Below are positions 1 through 8,027 of a DNA stretch of 64,000 nucleotides, piece after piece. Under the pieces are notes generated by a model that ran no database searches, had not been told where the DNA came from, and was given only the letters and a program-made list of their open reading frames with translations. Origin of the DNA: Lacticaseibacillus casei DSM 20011 = JCM 1134 = ATCC 393 (GTDB lineage Bacteria > Bacillota > Bacilli > Lactobacillales > Lactobacillaceae); contig NZ_AP012544.1 in NCBI RefSeq assembly GCF_000829055.1, positions 2,046,001 through 2,110,000 on the forward strand, read 5' to 3'. Made by a program: the position numbers and the translations under genes. Positions within the stretch are counted from its first letter, which is position 1. Each line of letters starts with the position of its first letter.

Positions 1-259
1 TTTTCAGCGTGCTGGTCATGGCCGCGGTTGAACTCGGCTGCAGTTGCCAATTTTTATCCGCCAGTCCGTATGCTTTCAGCGCCTTATCCGTGCTGGTCAT
101 AATCCCGGCACCGGCATCGATCCCCGTAATCGTGTAATTGATCTGCGGCCCTAGTGGCTTGTTGGCATCGTATTTCGGTTGGGTGCTACTGCATGCGGCC
201 AGCAGCAAGACACTTGCCATCATCGCCACGGTTGCAATGATCTTTTTATAAAAACGCAA
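1..259 (-). CDS. opuAC: Osmoprotectant ABC transporter substrate-binding lipoprotein (N-terminal part)
   Basis: The gene runs off the left edge; only about 86 N-terminal residues are present. A TTG start at 257-259 sits 3 nt after a strong AGGAGGTGG ribosome site (263-271) that overlaps the stop of the upstream permease gene. The N-terminus has a basic stretch (RFYKK), a hydrophobic run and a lipobox (LLLAACSS), so the product should be a membrane-anchored lipoprotein outside the cell. It follows the permease and ATPase genes of an OpuA-type operon, which implies capture of glycine betaine, carnitine, choline or proline for osmotic protection. The exact ligand cannot be read because the ligand-binding part lies outside the window. 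Confidence 0.8.
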   Translation of the reverse strand, partial: MRFYKKIIATVAMMASVLLLAACSSTQPKYDANKPLGPQINYTITGIDAGAGIMTSTDKALKAYGLADKNWQLQPSSTAAMTSTLK

Positions 260-270
260 ACGGCCACCTC

Positions 271-1122
271 CTAGCGTGTGCGGTTGAGGCTTTGGGTGAT
301 CCGGTCCAAAATGATCGCCAAAATGACAATCGCCAGGCCGGCAACAAAGCCACCGCCAGCATCGTTACGTCCAACGGCAAAATAGACTTTGGTTCCCAGG
401 CCCATTGCCCCGATCATGGACGCGATGACAACCATCGACAGTGCCAGCATCATACTTTGGTTGATGCCGGCCATAATCGTGCCGCGGGCAAACGGCAGCT
501 GCACCTTGATAAGCTGCTGCCAACTGGTCGCGCCAAATGCAACGGCTGCTTCGTTCAGATCAGCCGGTACCTGATCGATGCCAAGCTGGGTCATCCGAAC
601 GGTTGGCGGCATGGCAAAAATCACCGAGGCAACCACCCCGGGCACCATCCCGATACCGAAAAACGCAACCGCTGGAATCAAATAAACGAAGGCTGGCATG
701 GTCTGCATGAAGTCCATCAGCGGTTTAACGATGGCGGACACGGTTTTGCTTTCTGCAGCCCAGATGCCCAGTGGAATGCCGATCACGATGGCTAACAGAC
801 TAGCCGTTAGCACAAGGGTTAAGGTTTGGGTCATGTCGCGCCAGAAACCGAGATTCCAGATCAGCAGTAAGCCCAGCAGTTCAAAAATCAACAGACTCCG
901 ATACTTCTGATCCCGTTTCAGATACCACGTCAACGCCATAATCAGCACGATGAACAGCCAAATCGGAATTAAATCGAACACGGCCTGAAAAGCGTTCACA
1001 ATGCTGCCGATGAAGTTCGTCAGCACCCCGAAGAACCCGGAAAACTGGGTTAACCAGGCCACGAACGAATCGATCCAGTGGGCCAACGGTAAAGTCGGAA
1101 TATTCATGAAAAGATTAAACAT
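271..1122 (-). CDS. opuAB: Osmoprotectant (glycine betaine/carnitine/proline) ABC transporter permease
   Basis: Membrane subunit of the OpuA-type importer, about 283 residues with several transmembrane segments. It carries the ABC-importer EAA-type loop region (roughly residues 190-215, [21 protein letters not shown]), where the coupling to the ATPase occurs. Two in-frame ATGs lie at 1128 and 1122. I chose 1122 because AGGAGG is then 9 nt upstream, whereas it is only 3 nt from the first. The start overlaps the end of the ATPase gene by a few bases, so the two are probably translationally coupled. It is followed after the stop by the substrate-binding lipoprotein gene. Family assignment is firm; substrate among quaternary amines and proline is inferred. 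Confidence 0.9.
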   Translation of the reverse strand: MFNLFMNIPTLPLAHWIDSFVAWLTQFSGFFGVLTNFIGSIVNAFQAVFDLIPIWLFIVLIMALTWYLKRDQKYRSLLIFELLGLLLIWNLGFWRDMTQTLTLVLTASLLAIVIGIPLGIWAAESKTVSAIVKPLMDFMQTMPAFVYLIPAVAFFGIGMVPGVVASVIFAMPPTVRMTQLGIDQVPADLNEAAVAFGATSWQQLIKVQLPFARGTIMAGINQSMMLALSMVVIASMIGAMGLGTKVYFAVGRNDAGGGFVAGLAIVILAIILDRITQSLNRTR

Positions 1123-2338
1123 TGACATTGACCTCCTGTCCTGCCAGTGCCCCTAACACGGCACCGCGAATGATAATGCCGCGTAATCGGTCACGATCGT
1201 CGATAACGGCATACGGAACCGAAGTCGTGGAAACGGCGTCAAGCAGATCAGCCAGTGGCGTATCCATTTTGGTTGTCGGCACATCGGTTTTAACAATGTC
1301 CTTCAGATCCTTCTTGCCGGCATCAATGGCTGCCCGCACGTCATCCGCATCCAGAATGCCGACCAGTTTCCGTTGCGTATTCACCACATACAAACTGGAA
1401 ATCTCGTTATCCCGCATGCGCCGTGCCGCCAACCGCGGACCATCCTTGTCAATGTTGACCGTATTGGCCCGAATCATGACATTAGCCGCCGTGTAAACCT
1501 GACTACGGTCCACGCCTTCGATAAATTTCTCAACGTAATCGTCAGCTGGCTGACTCAGGATTTCTTCAGGGGTACCGATCTGGACAATTTCGCCATCCTT
1601 CATGATCATGATGTGATCGCCAATCCGCAACGCCTCGTTCAGGTCGTGCGAAATAAACACAATCGTCTTATGCATGTCTTCCTGCAAATCCAGCAGTTCA
1701 TCTTGCATATCCCGCCGATTCAACGGATCAAGCGCGGAAAAGGCTTCGTCCATCAGCAGGATCTCGGCATCACTGGCCAAGGCACGCGCCAAGCCAACCC
1801 GTTGCTGCATCCCACCGGAAAGTTGGTCCGGATACTGATCGGCAAACCCGTTCAAGCCAACCAAGTCGAGCGCTTTATTGGCCTTGGTTTCGCGTTCATC
1901 TTTATCCATACCCTGAATTTCCAAACCAAAGGCGGCATTTTGCAACACGGTTCGATTCGGCAAGAGCGCAAACCCTTGAAACACCATGCTGAGTTTCTTA
2001 CGCCGAATCTCGCGAATGCCTTGTTTGTCCATTTTGGAAATATCGTCACCGTCAATCAGCACCTGGCCGGCAGTCGGTTCAATCAACCGATTCAGCATCC
2101 GCAAGGTCGTTGACTTCCCGGATCCGGAAAGTCCCATAATCACGAAGATTTCGCCGGTCTTGATCGAAAAGTCCGCCCGATCAACGCCGACTGTTGCGCC
2201 GGTTGCTTTTAAAATTTCCGGCTTGGTTTTGCCATTTTTCAGCATTTCCTTAGCGCGATTAATTCGTTTACCAAAAATCTTGGTCAACCCGCGGACTTCG
2301 ATTTTGGTTTCTGCATCACTTTCAATTTTGTGTTGCAT
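1115..2338 (-). CDS. opuAA: Osmoprotectant ABC transporter ATP-binding protein with tandem CBS domains
   Basis: ATPase of the OpuA-type glycine betaine/proline importer (ProV/OpuAA family), 407 residues. Walker A is GLSGSGKST, the signature is [14 protein letters not shown], and Walker B is [12 protein letters not shown]. The C-terminal ~120 residues form two CBS modules, which in OpuA-family ATPases sense ionic strength or nucleotides and gate transport. A longer frame begins at 2377, but ATG 2338 is preferred because GAGAGGAGA lies just upstream of it. First gene of a leftward operon with the permease and the lipoprotein. Confidence 0.92.
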   Translation of the reverse strand: MQHKIESDAETKIEVRGLTKIFGKRINRAKEMLKNGKTKPEILKATGATVGVDRADFSIKTGEIFVIMGLSGSGKSTTLRMLNRLIEPTAGQVLIDGDDISKMDKQGIREIRRKKLSMVFQGFALLPNRTVLQNAAFGLEIQGMDKDERETKANKALDLVGLNGFADQYPDQLSGGMQQRVGLARALASDAEILLMDEAFSALDPLNRRDMQDELLDLQEDMHKTIVFISHDLNEALRIGDHIMIMKDGEIVQIGTPEEILSQPADDYVEKFIEGVDRSQVYTAANVMIRANTVNIDKDGPRLAARRMRDNEISSLYVVNTQRKLVGILDADDVRAAIDAGKKDLKDIVKTDVPTTKMDTPLADLLDAVSTTSVPYAVIDDRDRLRGIIIRGAVLGALAGQEVNVNV

Positions 2339-2576
2339 CCGTTCACTTCTCCTCTCGGGGTCACCGCTTTTTGACAAGCGTGCACCCAGTACTGTTTGCT
2401 TAAAGCTATTTGCTATGCATTGTGTTACTTGGCGTCTTATTTAAGAAACAGTTGTCATCGAATTGAAACAATGCTAACCATTGTAAAGATCATTTGTGTG
2501 TGATTCAAATCACGGAATCTCATTTTCATTTTTCGCCATGATCCTGACGTTTCCGAGCCCATGATTTTCCCGCCAT
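2339..2576. other. Intergenic region upstream of the osmoprotectant operon
   Basis: About 240 bases between the operon start and the sfsA terminator. It is AT-rich and must hold the leftward promoter of the osmoprotectant operon, but I could not fix a convincing -35/-10 pair. No open frame with a ribosome site was seen. Confidence 0.4.
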
Positions 2577-2610
2577 CAAAAAAGCCCTCATCTGCATAGG
2601 ATTGAGGGCT
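2577..2610 (-). terminator. Rho-independent terminator of sfsA
   Basis: On the minus strand an 8-bp stem (arms at 2603-2610 and 2583-2590, AGCCCTCA/TGAGGGCT) with a 12-nt loop is followed by a run of six T. It lies about 80 nt after the sfsA stop. Confidence 0.8.
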
Positions 2611-2692
2611 AGGGACGATTAACGACCCGGTAGCAATGCTTAAATAAAATTGTCAAGTCAAAATGAAATTTTTATGAACGAGTTTTCATTTT

Positions 2693-3424
2693 TCACAAAC
2701 TCGCCAAGTCGATTTCTGTAAACGGAAGCTGTTCATCAAAGGCAATTTTGCGTCCTAACGTAATGGCATCGGGACCGGTTACCGTATCATATGCCAACAC
2801 CCGAACGCCGGCTTGCTTAGCGTTGGTGATCGCGGTGACCAGCTCGGGAAAACGATCCCGATAAATGGTCATCTCCTGAATATCTGGCAACTGTACGATG
2901 AACACCAAAAACGCCTGGTAGCCTTCTGCCTGTGCCATCATCAAGGTATGGACATGCTTCAATGCGCGAGTCGTCGGGGCATCGGGAAATGCGGCTAACG
3001 AGCCATTCGCTAACGTCACGCCTTTGGTTTCGACAAACCATGGCTGCCCATCTGCAGCTGTGCCGGCAAAGTCCAGCCGAGAATCGCGCCAGGTTGTTTC
3101 CGGATGAACCGCATACGGCAACGTCAACCCCGGCAGTGTCAAGGTTCCTGTTTCCAAGCATTCCTTCGCAACATGGTTCGGCGCCAGACTGTCAATATTG
3201 ATCCAACGATTTTGCCGCTGAACGGCTAAAAGATCGTAGTGCGTCTTGCGGTTGGTGTTGGCCACATGGCGGACACTGGCAAGCGAGCCCGGAATCAGAA
3301 TTTCCTTATTGCGGCCGGTATTGTTCATGTGAACAGGCGTCGTCACGCCGTCTAATGCAACTTCGACCGTGAAACGGCTAACGCGGCGAATAAGTTTGCC
3401 GACGCTGACGTTTTGATAATGCAT
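2693..3424 (-). CDS. sfsA: SfsA family DNA/RNA nuclease-like protein
   Basis: 243 residues, the usual length for SfsA ('sugar fermentation stimulation protein'). Family marks are visible: NNTGRNKEIL near residue 34, DSRLDF near 114, VETKGVTL near 130 and a following FPDAPTTRALKH. The D/E...K pattern (SRLDF...ETK) matches the PD-(D/E)XK-like nuclease core predicted for this family. Cytosolic. The biological role remains unclear even in E. coli, so I make no pathway claim. The start has GAGG 10 nt upstream. It is monocistronic, with its own terminator downstream. Confidence 0.93.
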   Translation of the reverse strand: MHYQNVSVGKLIRRVSRFTVEVALDGVTTPVHMNNTGRNKEILIPGSLASVRHVANTNRKTHYDLLAVQRQNRWINIDSLAPNHVAKECLETGTLTLPGLTLPYAVHPETTWRDSRLDFAGTAADGQPWFVETKGVTLANGSLAAFPDAPTTRALKHVHTLMMAQAEGYQAFLVFIVQLPDIQEMTIYRDRFPELVTAITNAKQAGVRVLAYDTVTGPDAITLGRKIAFDEQLPFTEIDLASL

Positions 3425-3522
3425 GGGATGCCTCGTTTCTGTTAGTTAAGGGGTGGTCTTCCAGCAATTGCGTCGAGCGTACGCTGGACTGTTTGCTTGC
3501 TATCCGTCGCCAGTCTGCGCTC

Positions 3523-3566
3523 AAAAAGCAGCCCCGAACTCTTTTTTGGAGTCGCGACGGCTGCTT
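3523..3566 (-). terminator. Rho-independent terminator after the universal stress protein gene
   Basis: Minus-strand stem with arms AGCAGCC (3559-3565) and GGCTGCT (3527-3533), an extra GACTC/GAGTT pairing inside, and a TTTTT tail. It sits just after the usp stop. Confidence 0.75.
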
Positions 3567-3586
3567 GTTGTGATGCTTTTACAATA

Positions 3587-4048
3587 TTAGCGAACGATAA
3601 TGACAGATACCGACGCATCACGTGCCACTTCACTTGCCACGTGTCCGAGACGTAACCGACCACGGCGCACGTGCGAACCCATAATAACCAGGTCCGGCTT
3701 GAAAGCAGGAATCACTTCATCAAGGATAGCAGCAGCTGGACGACCTTCTGCCACAATTGGCTGCGCTTTTTGAACGCCGAAGTCGCGGGCCTTTTCAACA
3801 TAAGTATTCAGGTTTTTGGCCATCTTTTCCCGTGCTGCATCAACATCGTCAGGTGTCAATGACTGGAAAATATTCAAATCGCCGGTTTCCAGAACCGAAA
3901 CAATCCCCAGCGGAATATCGTAAATCTTGGCGACCGTGCAGGCGTAGTTCAATGCCTTGCGCGAGGAGTCGTCGTCATCATCATCGACCGCCAGTAGCAG
4001 TCGATTATAATGCACGGATTCAATCGTTAAATCATTTTCAGTAACCAA
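3587..4048 (-). CDS. Universal stress protein (UspA family)
   Basis: 153 residues, single Usp domain. The N-terminal strand LLLAVDDDDDDSSRKAL carries the nucleotide-binding aspartates. The C-terminal GSHVRRGRLRLGHVASEV matches the G-x2-G-x9-G(S/T) ATP-binding pattern with some drift. It is a small cytosolic protein, usually dimeric and induced by stress or stationary phase. The start is TTG, 8 nt after AAGGGGG; no ATG fits. It has its own terminator, and the run of aspartates near residue 20 is an odd local feature. Confidence 0.9.
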   Translation of the reverse strand: MVTENDLTIESVHYNRLLLAVDDDDDDSSRKALNYACTVAKIYDIPLGIVSVLETGDLNIFQSLTPDDVDAAREKMAKNLNTYVEKARDFGVQKAQPIVAEGRPAAAILDEVIPAFKPDLVIMGSHVRRGRLRLGHVASEVARDASVSVIIVR

Positions 4049-4096
4049 CAGAAATGCCCCCTTGCAAGTTTAGGTATCCCTAACAAAACTATTCTA

Positions 4097-5356
4097 TCAC
4101 ACATTACCTTTGTTTTCCGAAAAATACTGCTTAAACCGGCCGACATAATTGTGAAACATGTACTTAAGCAATATCCAACGCTTGAAGGTCATATCCGGCT
4201 TGTAAAAGACCGTCGTCCCGTAACGCTTTTCTTTGATAAGCTGCAATGCTTCCCGCTTGGCTTCATTATCGGCGGAATATTGCTTGAAGACCCGCTCCGG
4301 CACGCCCAGCCATAGCTTGTATTTGCTGCGGTCAGCATTACCGAAAACTGTTGGAGCATCCTTGAGATCGCCGACGATATAATCACGAACCGGCCAGCTG
4401 GCAAGATTGTAGCCATTTAACGTGACAAAGAAACTGCTGCGTCCCTGGCGGATGTTGATTTCAAACAACTTAAAGGTGTTGTCGCGGTGATCATATTTCA
4501 TATCGAAGTTGGCAAAACCGGTAAACTTGATGGCCTCCAAGAAATCCTTGATTTGATCGTACAGCTTCTGATCAAACGCCGGCATAATGGCGACATAATT
4601 ACCGATTGAAGCCGGCGTCGGATCTTCCAGCAACGGGTGGCCCAAACACATCATTTTAACGTGATGATATTGATCCACATAACAGTTCATGGTGCGCATG
4701 TTGCTATCATCGCCGGGAACAAAATCCTGCAAGATCAGATCGGAAGTGTAGCCATTGTCGTAAATTTTGGCAATCGTATTGGTCAGCTCAACCTGTGAGT
4801 GAATCGTGAACGCCTTCTTGCGCCCTTCAAAATGGATATTCAACCATTCCACCGAATCAGTCGGTTTAAGCGCCACCGGAAATTCAAACGGTGCGGTGAT
4901 GGTGGCGTTGCTTTCGTACATCGACTTGGTGACAATTTTGGTCGCCGGATATGGCAGATGGTATTCCTCACACATCTGATAGAAGCTTTCTTTGCTATTC
5001 AGACGCTTCAGCAAATCATAGTCAACATAAGGGCAGATGAACCACTGACTCAATTCATCTTTATGTTTGGATACCAGTTGCGCATATGTATCGCCGCATG
5101 CAATCAAGAGTAGTCGACCAGCCGAAGCCGCATGCAGATGGGCGATTTCACGCATTTTTTCGATGAACGTGGGATCAGAATCAAACTGCTTAATCAGATG
5201 GACATTCACGATACGCGAAAAACGCGTCGGCGCAAGCTGTTCACGGGCATAAACATCAATTGCGCCGCCGATCATCTCGTGGAACGAACGCGCCATCCCG
5301 TACACGTTCATATCACTGCCAAGCAGAATGGGGGTAAAACTGGGTGCATCTTTCAT
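4097..5356 (-). CDS. D-aspartate ligase, ATP-grasp (peptidoglycan cross-bridge)
   Basis: 419 residues of the ATP-grasp carboxylate-amine ligase superfamily, the same length as Aslfm of Enterococcus faecium. The start (PILLGSDMNVYGMARSFHE) and the ATP-grasp core (VALKPTD near 165, FEINIRQGRSSFF near 300) fit that enzyme. Aslfm activates D-aspartate with ATP and attaches it to the side chain of L-lysine 3 of the UDP-MurNAc-pentapeptide, making the D-Asp/D-Asn bridge typical of L. casei group walls. It stands alone, without an aspartate racemase gene nearby. An unusually long leader (about 165 nt) precedes it. The alternative would be another ATP-grasp ligase, but the match in length and N-terminal motif favours this call. 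Confidence 0.8.
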   Translation of the reverse strand: MKDAPSFTPILLGSDMNVYGMARSFHEMIGGAIDVYAREQLAPTRFSRIVNVHLIKQFDSDPTFIEKMREIAHLHAASAGRLLLIACGDTYAQLVSKHKDELSQWFICPYVDYDLLKRLNSKESFYQMCEEYHLPYPATKIVTKSMYESNATITAPFEFPVALKPTDSVEWLNIHFEGRKKAFTIHSQVELTNTIAKIYDNGYTSDLILQDFVPGDDSNMRTMNCYVDQYHHVKMMCLGHPLLEDPTPASIGNYVAIMPAFDQKLYDQIKDFLEAIKFTGFANFDMKYDHRDNTFKLFEINIRQGRSSFFVTLNGYNLASWPVRDYIVGDLKDAPTVFGNADRSKYKLWLGVPERVFKQYSADNEAKREALQLIKEKRYGTTVFYKPDMTFKRWILLKYMFHNYVGRFKQYFSENKGNV

Positions 5357-5521
5357 CTGGATGATATTCTCCTCGTTCGATAGGCTCAGGTTCGTTATAC
5401 CTGCGCCTTGAAATTTTCATTGAAAATGCAGCGGCGATCAGTGACGTGGTTGGTGCCGGCTGCATATGACATTTCCGAAGCGATCGTTGAAGCGGTTCAA
5501 CTTTTCGCTCGTCGCTCTCGA
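5357..5521 (-). other. Long structured 5' leader of the D-Asp ligase gene
   Basis: The stretch between the TATAAT promoter box and the ligase start contains no ORF with a ribosome site. On the minus strand it can form at least three hairpins: GTTGAACCGCTTCAAC, a longer one with arms GCAGCCGGC and GCCGCTGC, and CAGGTATAACGAACCTG close to the start codon. It is not a T-box (no AGGGTGGNACCGCG) and I recognise no riboswitch class. Confidence 0.45.
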
Positions 5522-5527
5522 ATTATA
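5522..5527 (-). promoter_or_regulatory. Extended -10 promoter element for the D-Asp ligase gene
   Basis: TGGTATAAT on the minus strand is a perfect -10 hexamer with the extended TGn motif. The -35 region is weak, as is common for extended -10 promoters. Confidence 0.55.
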
Positions 5528-5576
5528 CCATACTGGCAATATGCATTCATGAAGATACTGGTAGTGTGGTTCAAAA

Positions 5577-5858
5577 CTATTTCAGCTGCGCCATATCGAT
5601 CGTGATGTACACAATGCTCTGATTAGCTGCCAACGACCAATTCGACGGATCCTGAACTGGTGGATAAGGTTCACCATCCAGCATGGTTGCGATGGCATCC
5701 ACAGCCTCTGTGGCCGCTTCTTCACGCGTTGTTCCTTCAGTCACCATTCCTTTAATATTTGGACTGGTGACTGTAAAGTAATGGCCGTCTTCATCATTAA
5801 ATTCGGTGAAAATGGTTGGATAAACTAGAACCGGTGATTTGATAGGCTCTTTTTTCAT
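5577..5858 (-). CDS. Orphan HicB-like antitoxin domain protein
   Basis: 93 residues with the HicB N-terminal fold: a strand region YPTIFTEFNDEDGHYFTVTSP followed by a GTTREEAATEAVDAIATML helix. In HicAB toxin-antitoxin pairs this domain blocks the HicA RNase. No HicA-sized frame with a double-stranded RNA-binding-like GSH motif is found on either side, so it appears solitary. It starts 12 nt after the stop of an uncharacterised gene, with AAAGGAG upstream, so the two are probably co-transcribed. It could be a remnant, a solitary regulator, or be paired with the unknown upstream protein. Confidence 0.7.
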   Translation of the reverse strand: MKKEPIKSPVLVYPTIFTEFNDEDGHYFTVTSPNIKGMVTEGTTREEAATEAVDAIATMLDGEPYPPVQDPSNWSLAANQSIVYITIDMAQLK

Positions 5859-5870
5859 GGCTGTACTCCT

Positions 5871-6821
5871 TTAATCGAAGATCTCTGCTTGACCCGCCTT
5901 CTCAGCCAGATACGCAGCGATCTCTTCTTCCGTGGGCGGATGCTTACTGACCCACCCCATATGAACGGCTAATTGTTCTTCCTTCGGGACAGTTGTTAAT
6001 TCCGTGATACAGGCAAGCGCGCGCTGCCGATACGAGGCCCTTACGGCGATGATTTGCCCTACTTTCAATTCACCTCTAAGCCGCCCCGGAATACTAAAAC
6101 GGTGCGGTTTGCCTTTTAGACCCACCGCAACCACTGTGTTATAAGGACTGATCATATTGAGTTTTTCTTCTTTTGGCAAACCGGTTGCAAACACTTCCAG
6201 GATAGTTCGGACCGAAAAGTCAAGCGCCCCGTCGCCGTGCCACAGTTGCAAAATTTCTGGCGTCGTCAGGCGTTTTATCACGCCCTCACCTAGCGCAGTG
6301 ACAACAGCGGCCCCCGTTTCTTCCGTCGTTACCAGTTTAAGTTGGCTTAACTGATCCAGCAGCATAGACAGACGCTTCAGCGACAAGGTGATGACTTGGT
6401 CGCCAACCGCTATTTGAACGTTGTGCTGCTCGTCTTCCATCACCTCGGCATGCTTGACAAGCAAAAGCATGTAAGCGAGGCCACCCACTCGCAGCGTATT
6501 GTTAGGGCTGGCCAAGCAGTGCCGAATCATCTCGCGGAGTTCAGCGAAGTTAGCGGTATTTCGCAGATCAAAGTTGAAACCTTGGTAACCTGCTTGGCGA
6601 TGATCGCTAATTCTCAAGTGCCAAAGCCGTTTGCCATCAGTAATCAGGCTGTACCGGCTGTTGGTGGTAAACGAATAGACGAATAACAATTCATGCTGAT
6701 CAGGCCCCAACGCCGCTTTAATCGTGTCATGAATAACCTGCGACAGGCGACTCGCGGTCGTGTAATACCAGTGTTGGCCGATGTTGATCAGTACCCGTTC
6801 GTTAGACTTAATCCGCTCCAT
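5871..6821 (-). CDS. Uncharacterised 316-residue protein, co-transcribed with HicB
   Basis: I do not recognise this protein. It starts with an ATG behind AAAGGA. It has no signal peptide or transmembrane segment, so it is likely cytosolic. The N-terminal ~140 residues look like one alpha/beta domain (KSNERVLINIG to NNTLRVGGL); the middle is helical (LSLKRLSMLLDQLSQLKLV); the C-terminal ~90 residues (IPGRLRGELKVGQIIAVRASYRQRALACI) look like a small beta-barrel and could bind nucleic acid or protein. It lies 12 nt before the orphan hicB gene. Whether it is a toxin-like partner of HicB is speculation. Confidence 0.6.
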   Translation of the reverse strand: MERIKSNERVLINIGQHWYYTTASRLSQVIHDTIKAALGPDQHELLFVYSFTTNSRYSLITDGKRLWHLRISDHRQAGYQGFNFDLRNTANFAELREMIRHCLASPNNTLRVGGLAYMLLLVKHAEVMEDEQHNVQIAVGDQVITLSLKRLSMLLDQLSQLKLVTTEETGAAVVTALGEGVIKRLTTPEILQLWHGDGALDFSVRTILEVFATGLPKEEKLNMISPYNTVVAVGLKGKPHRFSIPGRLRGELKVGQIIAVRASYRQRALACITELTTVPKEEQLAVHMGWVSKHPPTEEEIAAYLAEKAGQAEIFD

Positions 6822-6886
6822 CCGTTCCGTCCTTTCTGGTCTGGATCATGACAGTTGTCTGCCTTTATATTACCAGAAAATAGCCG

Positions 6887-7933
6887 TCAAACGAGACGAT
6901 ATCTTGTTGCTCGCCCTCTGCCGATTTTCTCGATCTGCTGTTTATTTTGTAGTTCGAGAAGGGCCCGTTCGATTGAACGCTGACTGTATTCTGGCACAAG
7001 CGATAATAAATCACGCTTGCTCAGTGGCCGTAATTCTCTCTGCAACGCATTTAAAACCAATTCTGCTGCCGACTTAGCTTGAGGTTGTGTGATGTTGATG
7101 CGCTCATTCAAATCACGATAAGCCTGCAAAATAATGCTCAAGAAGTAATCAAGGAATGGTGCGTATGAATTACCATTCGTCATCCAATCGGTTGAACTTT
7201 GTTGGAGCCGCTCGTAATAAGCAGATTTTGTGTGTTCGATAAGTTGTTCAATACTAACGAATTTTCCTACCAAAAAGTTATTTTGGTATAACGTCAGCAG
7301 CATTAAAAGCCGCGACATGCGACCATTGCCATCTCTGAACGGGTGAATGGATACAAAGTCAAAAACAAATGCGCCGGTCAGCAATAATGGCGATAAAACG
7401 CCGGCATGGATCGCCTGATTGTAGGCATGGCACAACGAATCGACCAACTCAGGCGTCATGTGCGCCGGTGGTGGGGTGAATCTGACACCCTGACTTCCAT
7501 CTTTATAGTGATTGACAATGGTGTTATTGATGTCTTTGTAATGACCACCCCATATACTTTCAGTGTAATTAAATAGCTGTTTGTGTAAGCCAAGGATTGA
7601 ATTGCTAGTAATAGGAATGTCTTGATAGTGCTCATGGATCAACTCTAAAACATCACGATATCCGGAAATCTCCGCCTCACTACGATTGTGGGGCGTCGTC
7701 TTTTTGTTCACCAGTTCCCGTAAACGCGTGTCACTGGTATAAACTCCTTCAATTCGGTTGGACGCATCGGTGCTTTCAACTTTGGCAATGTTGACCAATC
7801 TTTCTAAAGCAACCCGACTCTTCTGTAAGCCGTCCTGTTGTTGTCCGCGCAACTCATAAATCTGATTCATTTTAGCCACGATGGCAGGGGTGACCACCAG
7901 TGCATTGAGGCTTTCATAGTCAAAATATTTCAT
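6887..7933 (-). CDS. Fic family protein (class II, N-terminal inhibitory helix)
   Basis: 348 residues. The Fic active-site motif HPFRDGNGRMSR is intact near residue 200, so the protein should be able to transfer AMP (or another nucleotide moiety) to hydroxyl side chains of target proteins. An inhibitory helix motif SNRIEG ((S/T)xxxE(G/N)) lies near residue 60, before the Fic domain, which defines class II and predicts autoinhibition. The C-terminal ~70 residues (LSKRDLLSLVPEYSQRSIERALLELQ) form a winged helix-turn-helix. The ATG at 7933 is favoured over a TTG six bases upstream because GGGAG is then 9 nt away. No adjacent antitoxin gene was found, in line with the built-in inhibition. Confidence 0.9.
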   Translation of the reverse strand: MKYFDYESLNALVVTPAIVAKMNQIYELRGQQQDGLQKSRVALERLVNIAKVESTDASNRIEGVYTSDTRLRELVNKKTTPHNRSEAEISGYRDVLELIHEHYQDIPITSNSILGLHKQLFNYTESIWGGHYKDINNTIVNHYKDGSQGVRFTPPPAHMTPELVDSLCHAYNQAIHAGVLSPLLLTGAFVFDFVSIHPFRDGNGRMSRLLMLLTLYQNNFLVGKFVSIEQLIEHTKSAYYERLQQSSTDWMTNGNSYAPFLDYFLSIILQAYRDLNERINITQPQAKSAAELVLNALQRELRPLSKRDLLSLVPEYSQRSIERALLELQNKQQIEKIGRGRATRYRLV

Positions 7934-7998
7934 CGCCAAGCGCTCCCTTTCCTCGCCATATTACACTATTTGGCGTAGAAAACTCAATTATGGCGCGT

Positions 7999-8027
7999 AA
8001 AAAAAAGCCAAGCTTCAATGCTCGACT
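7999..8027 (-). terminator. Terminator of the thrC-thrB operon, overlapping the thrB stop
   Basis: Minus-strand arms AGTCGAGC (8020-8027) and GCTTGGCT (8006-8013) pair over 8 bp including two G-U pairs and are followed by nine T. The thrB stop codon (8015-8017) lies inside the hairpin loop, so the gene ends within its own terminator. Confidence 0.75.

Noticed and set aside
1373..2113. 246-codon open frame on the plus strand
   Set aside because: Antisense to the ATPase gene of the osmoprotectant operon; the protein has no recognisable domain and there is no ribosome site.
3442..3663. 73-codon frame between sfsA and the universal stress protein gene
   Set aside because: Overlaps the end of the stress protein gene on the same strand in another frame and crosses its terminator.
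5577..5858. Complete HicAB toxin-antitoxin pair
   Set aside because: No HicA-sized frame with a ribosome site is present on either side of hicB.
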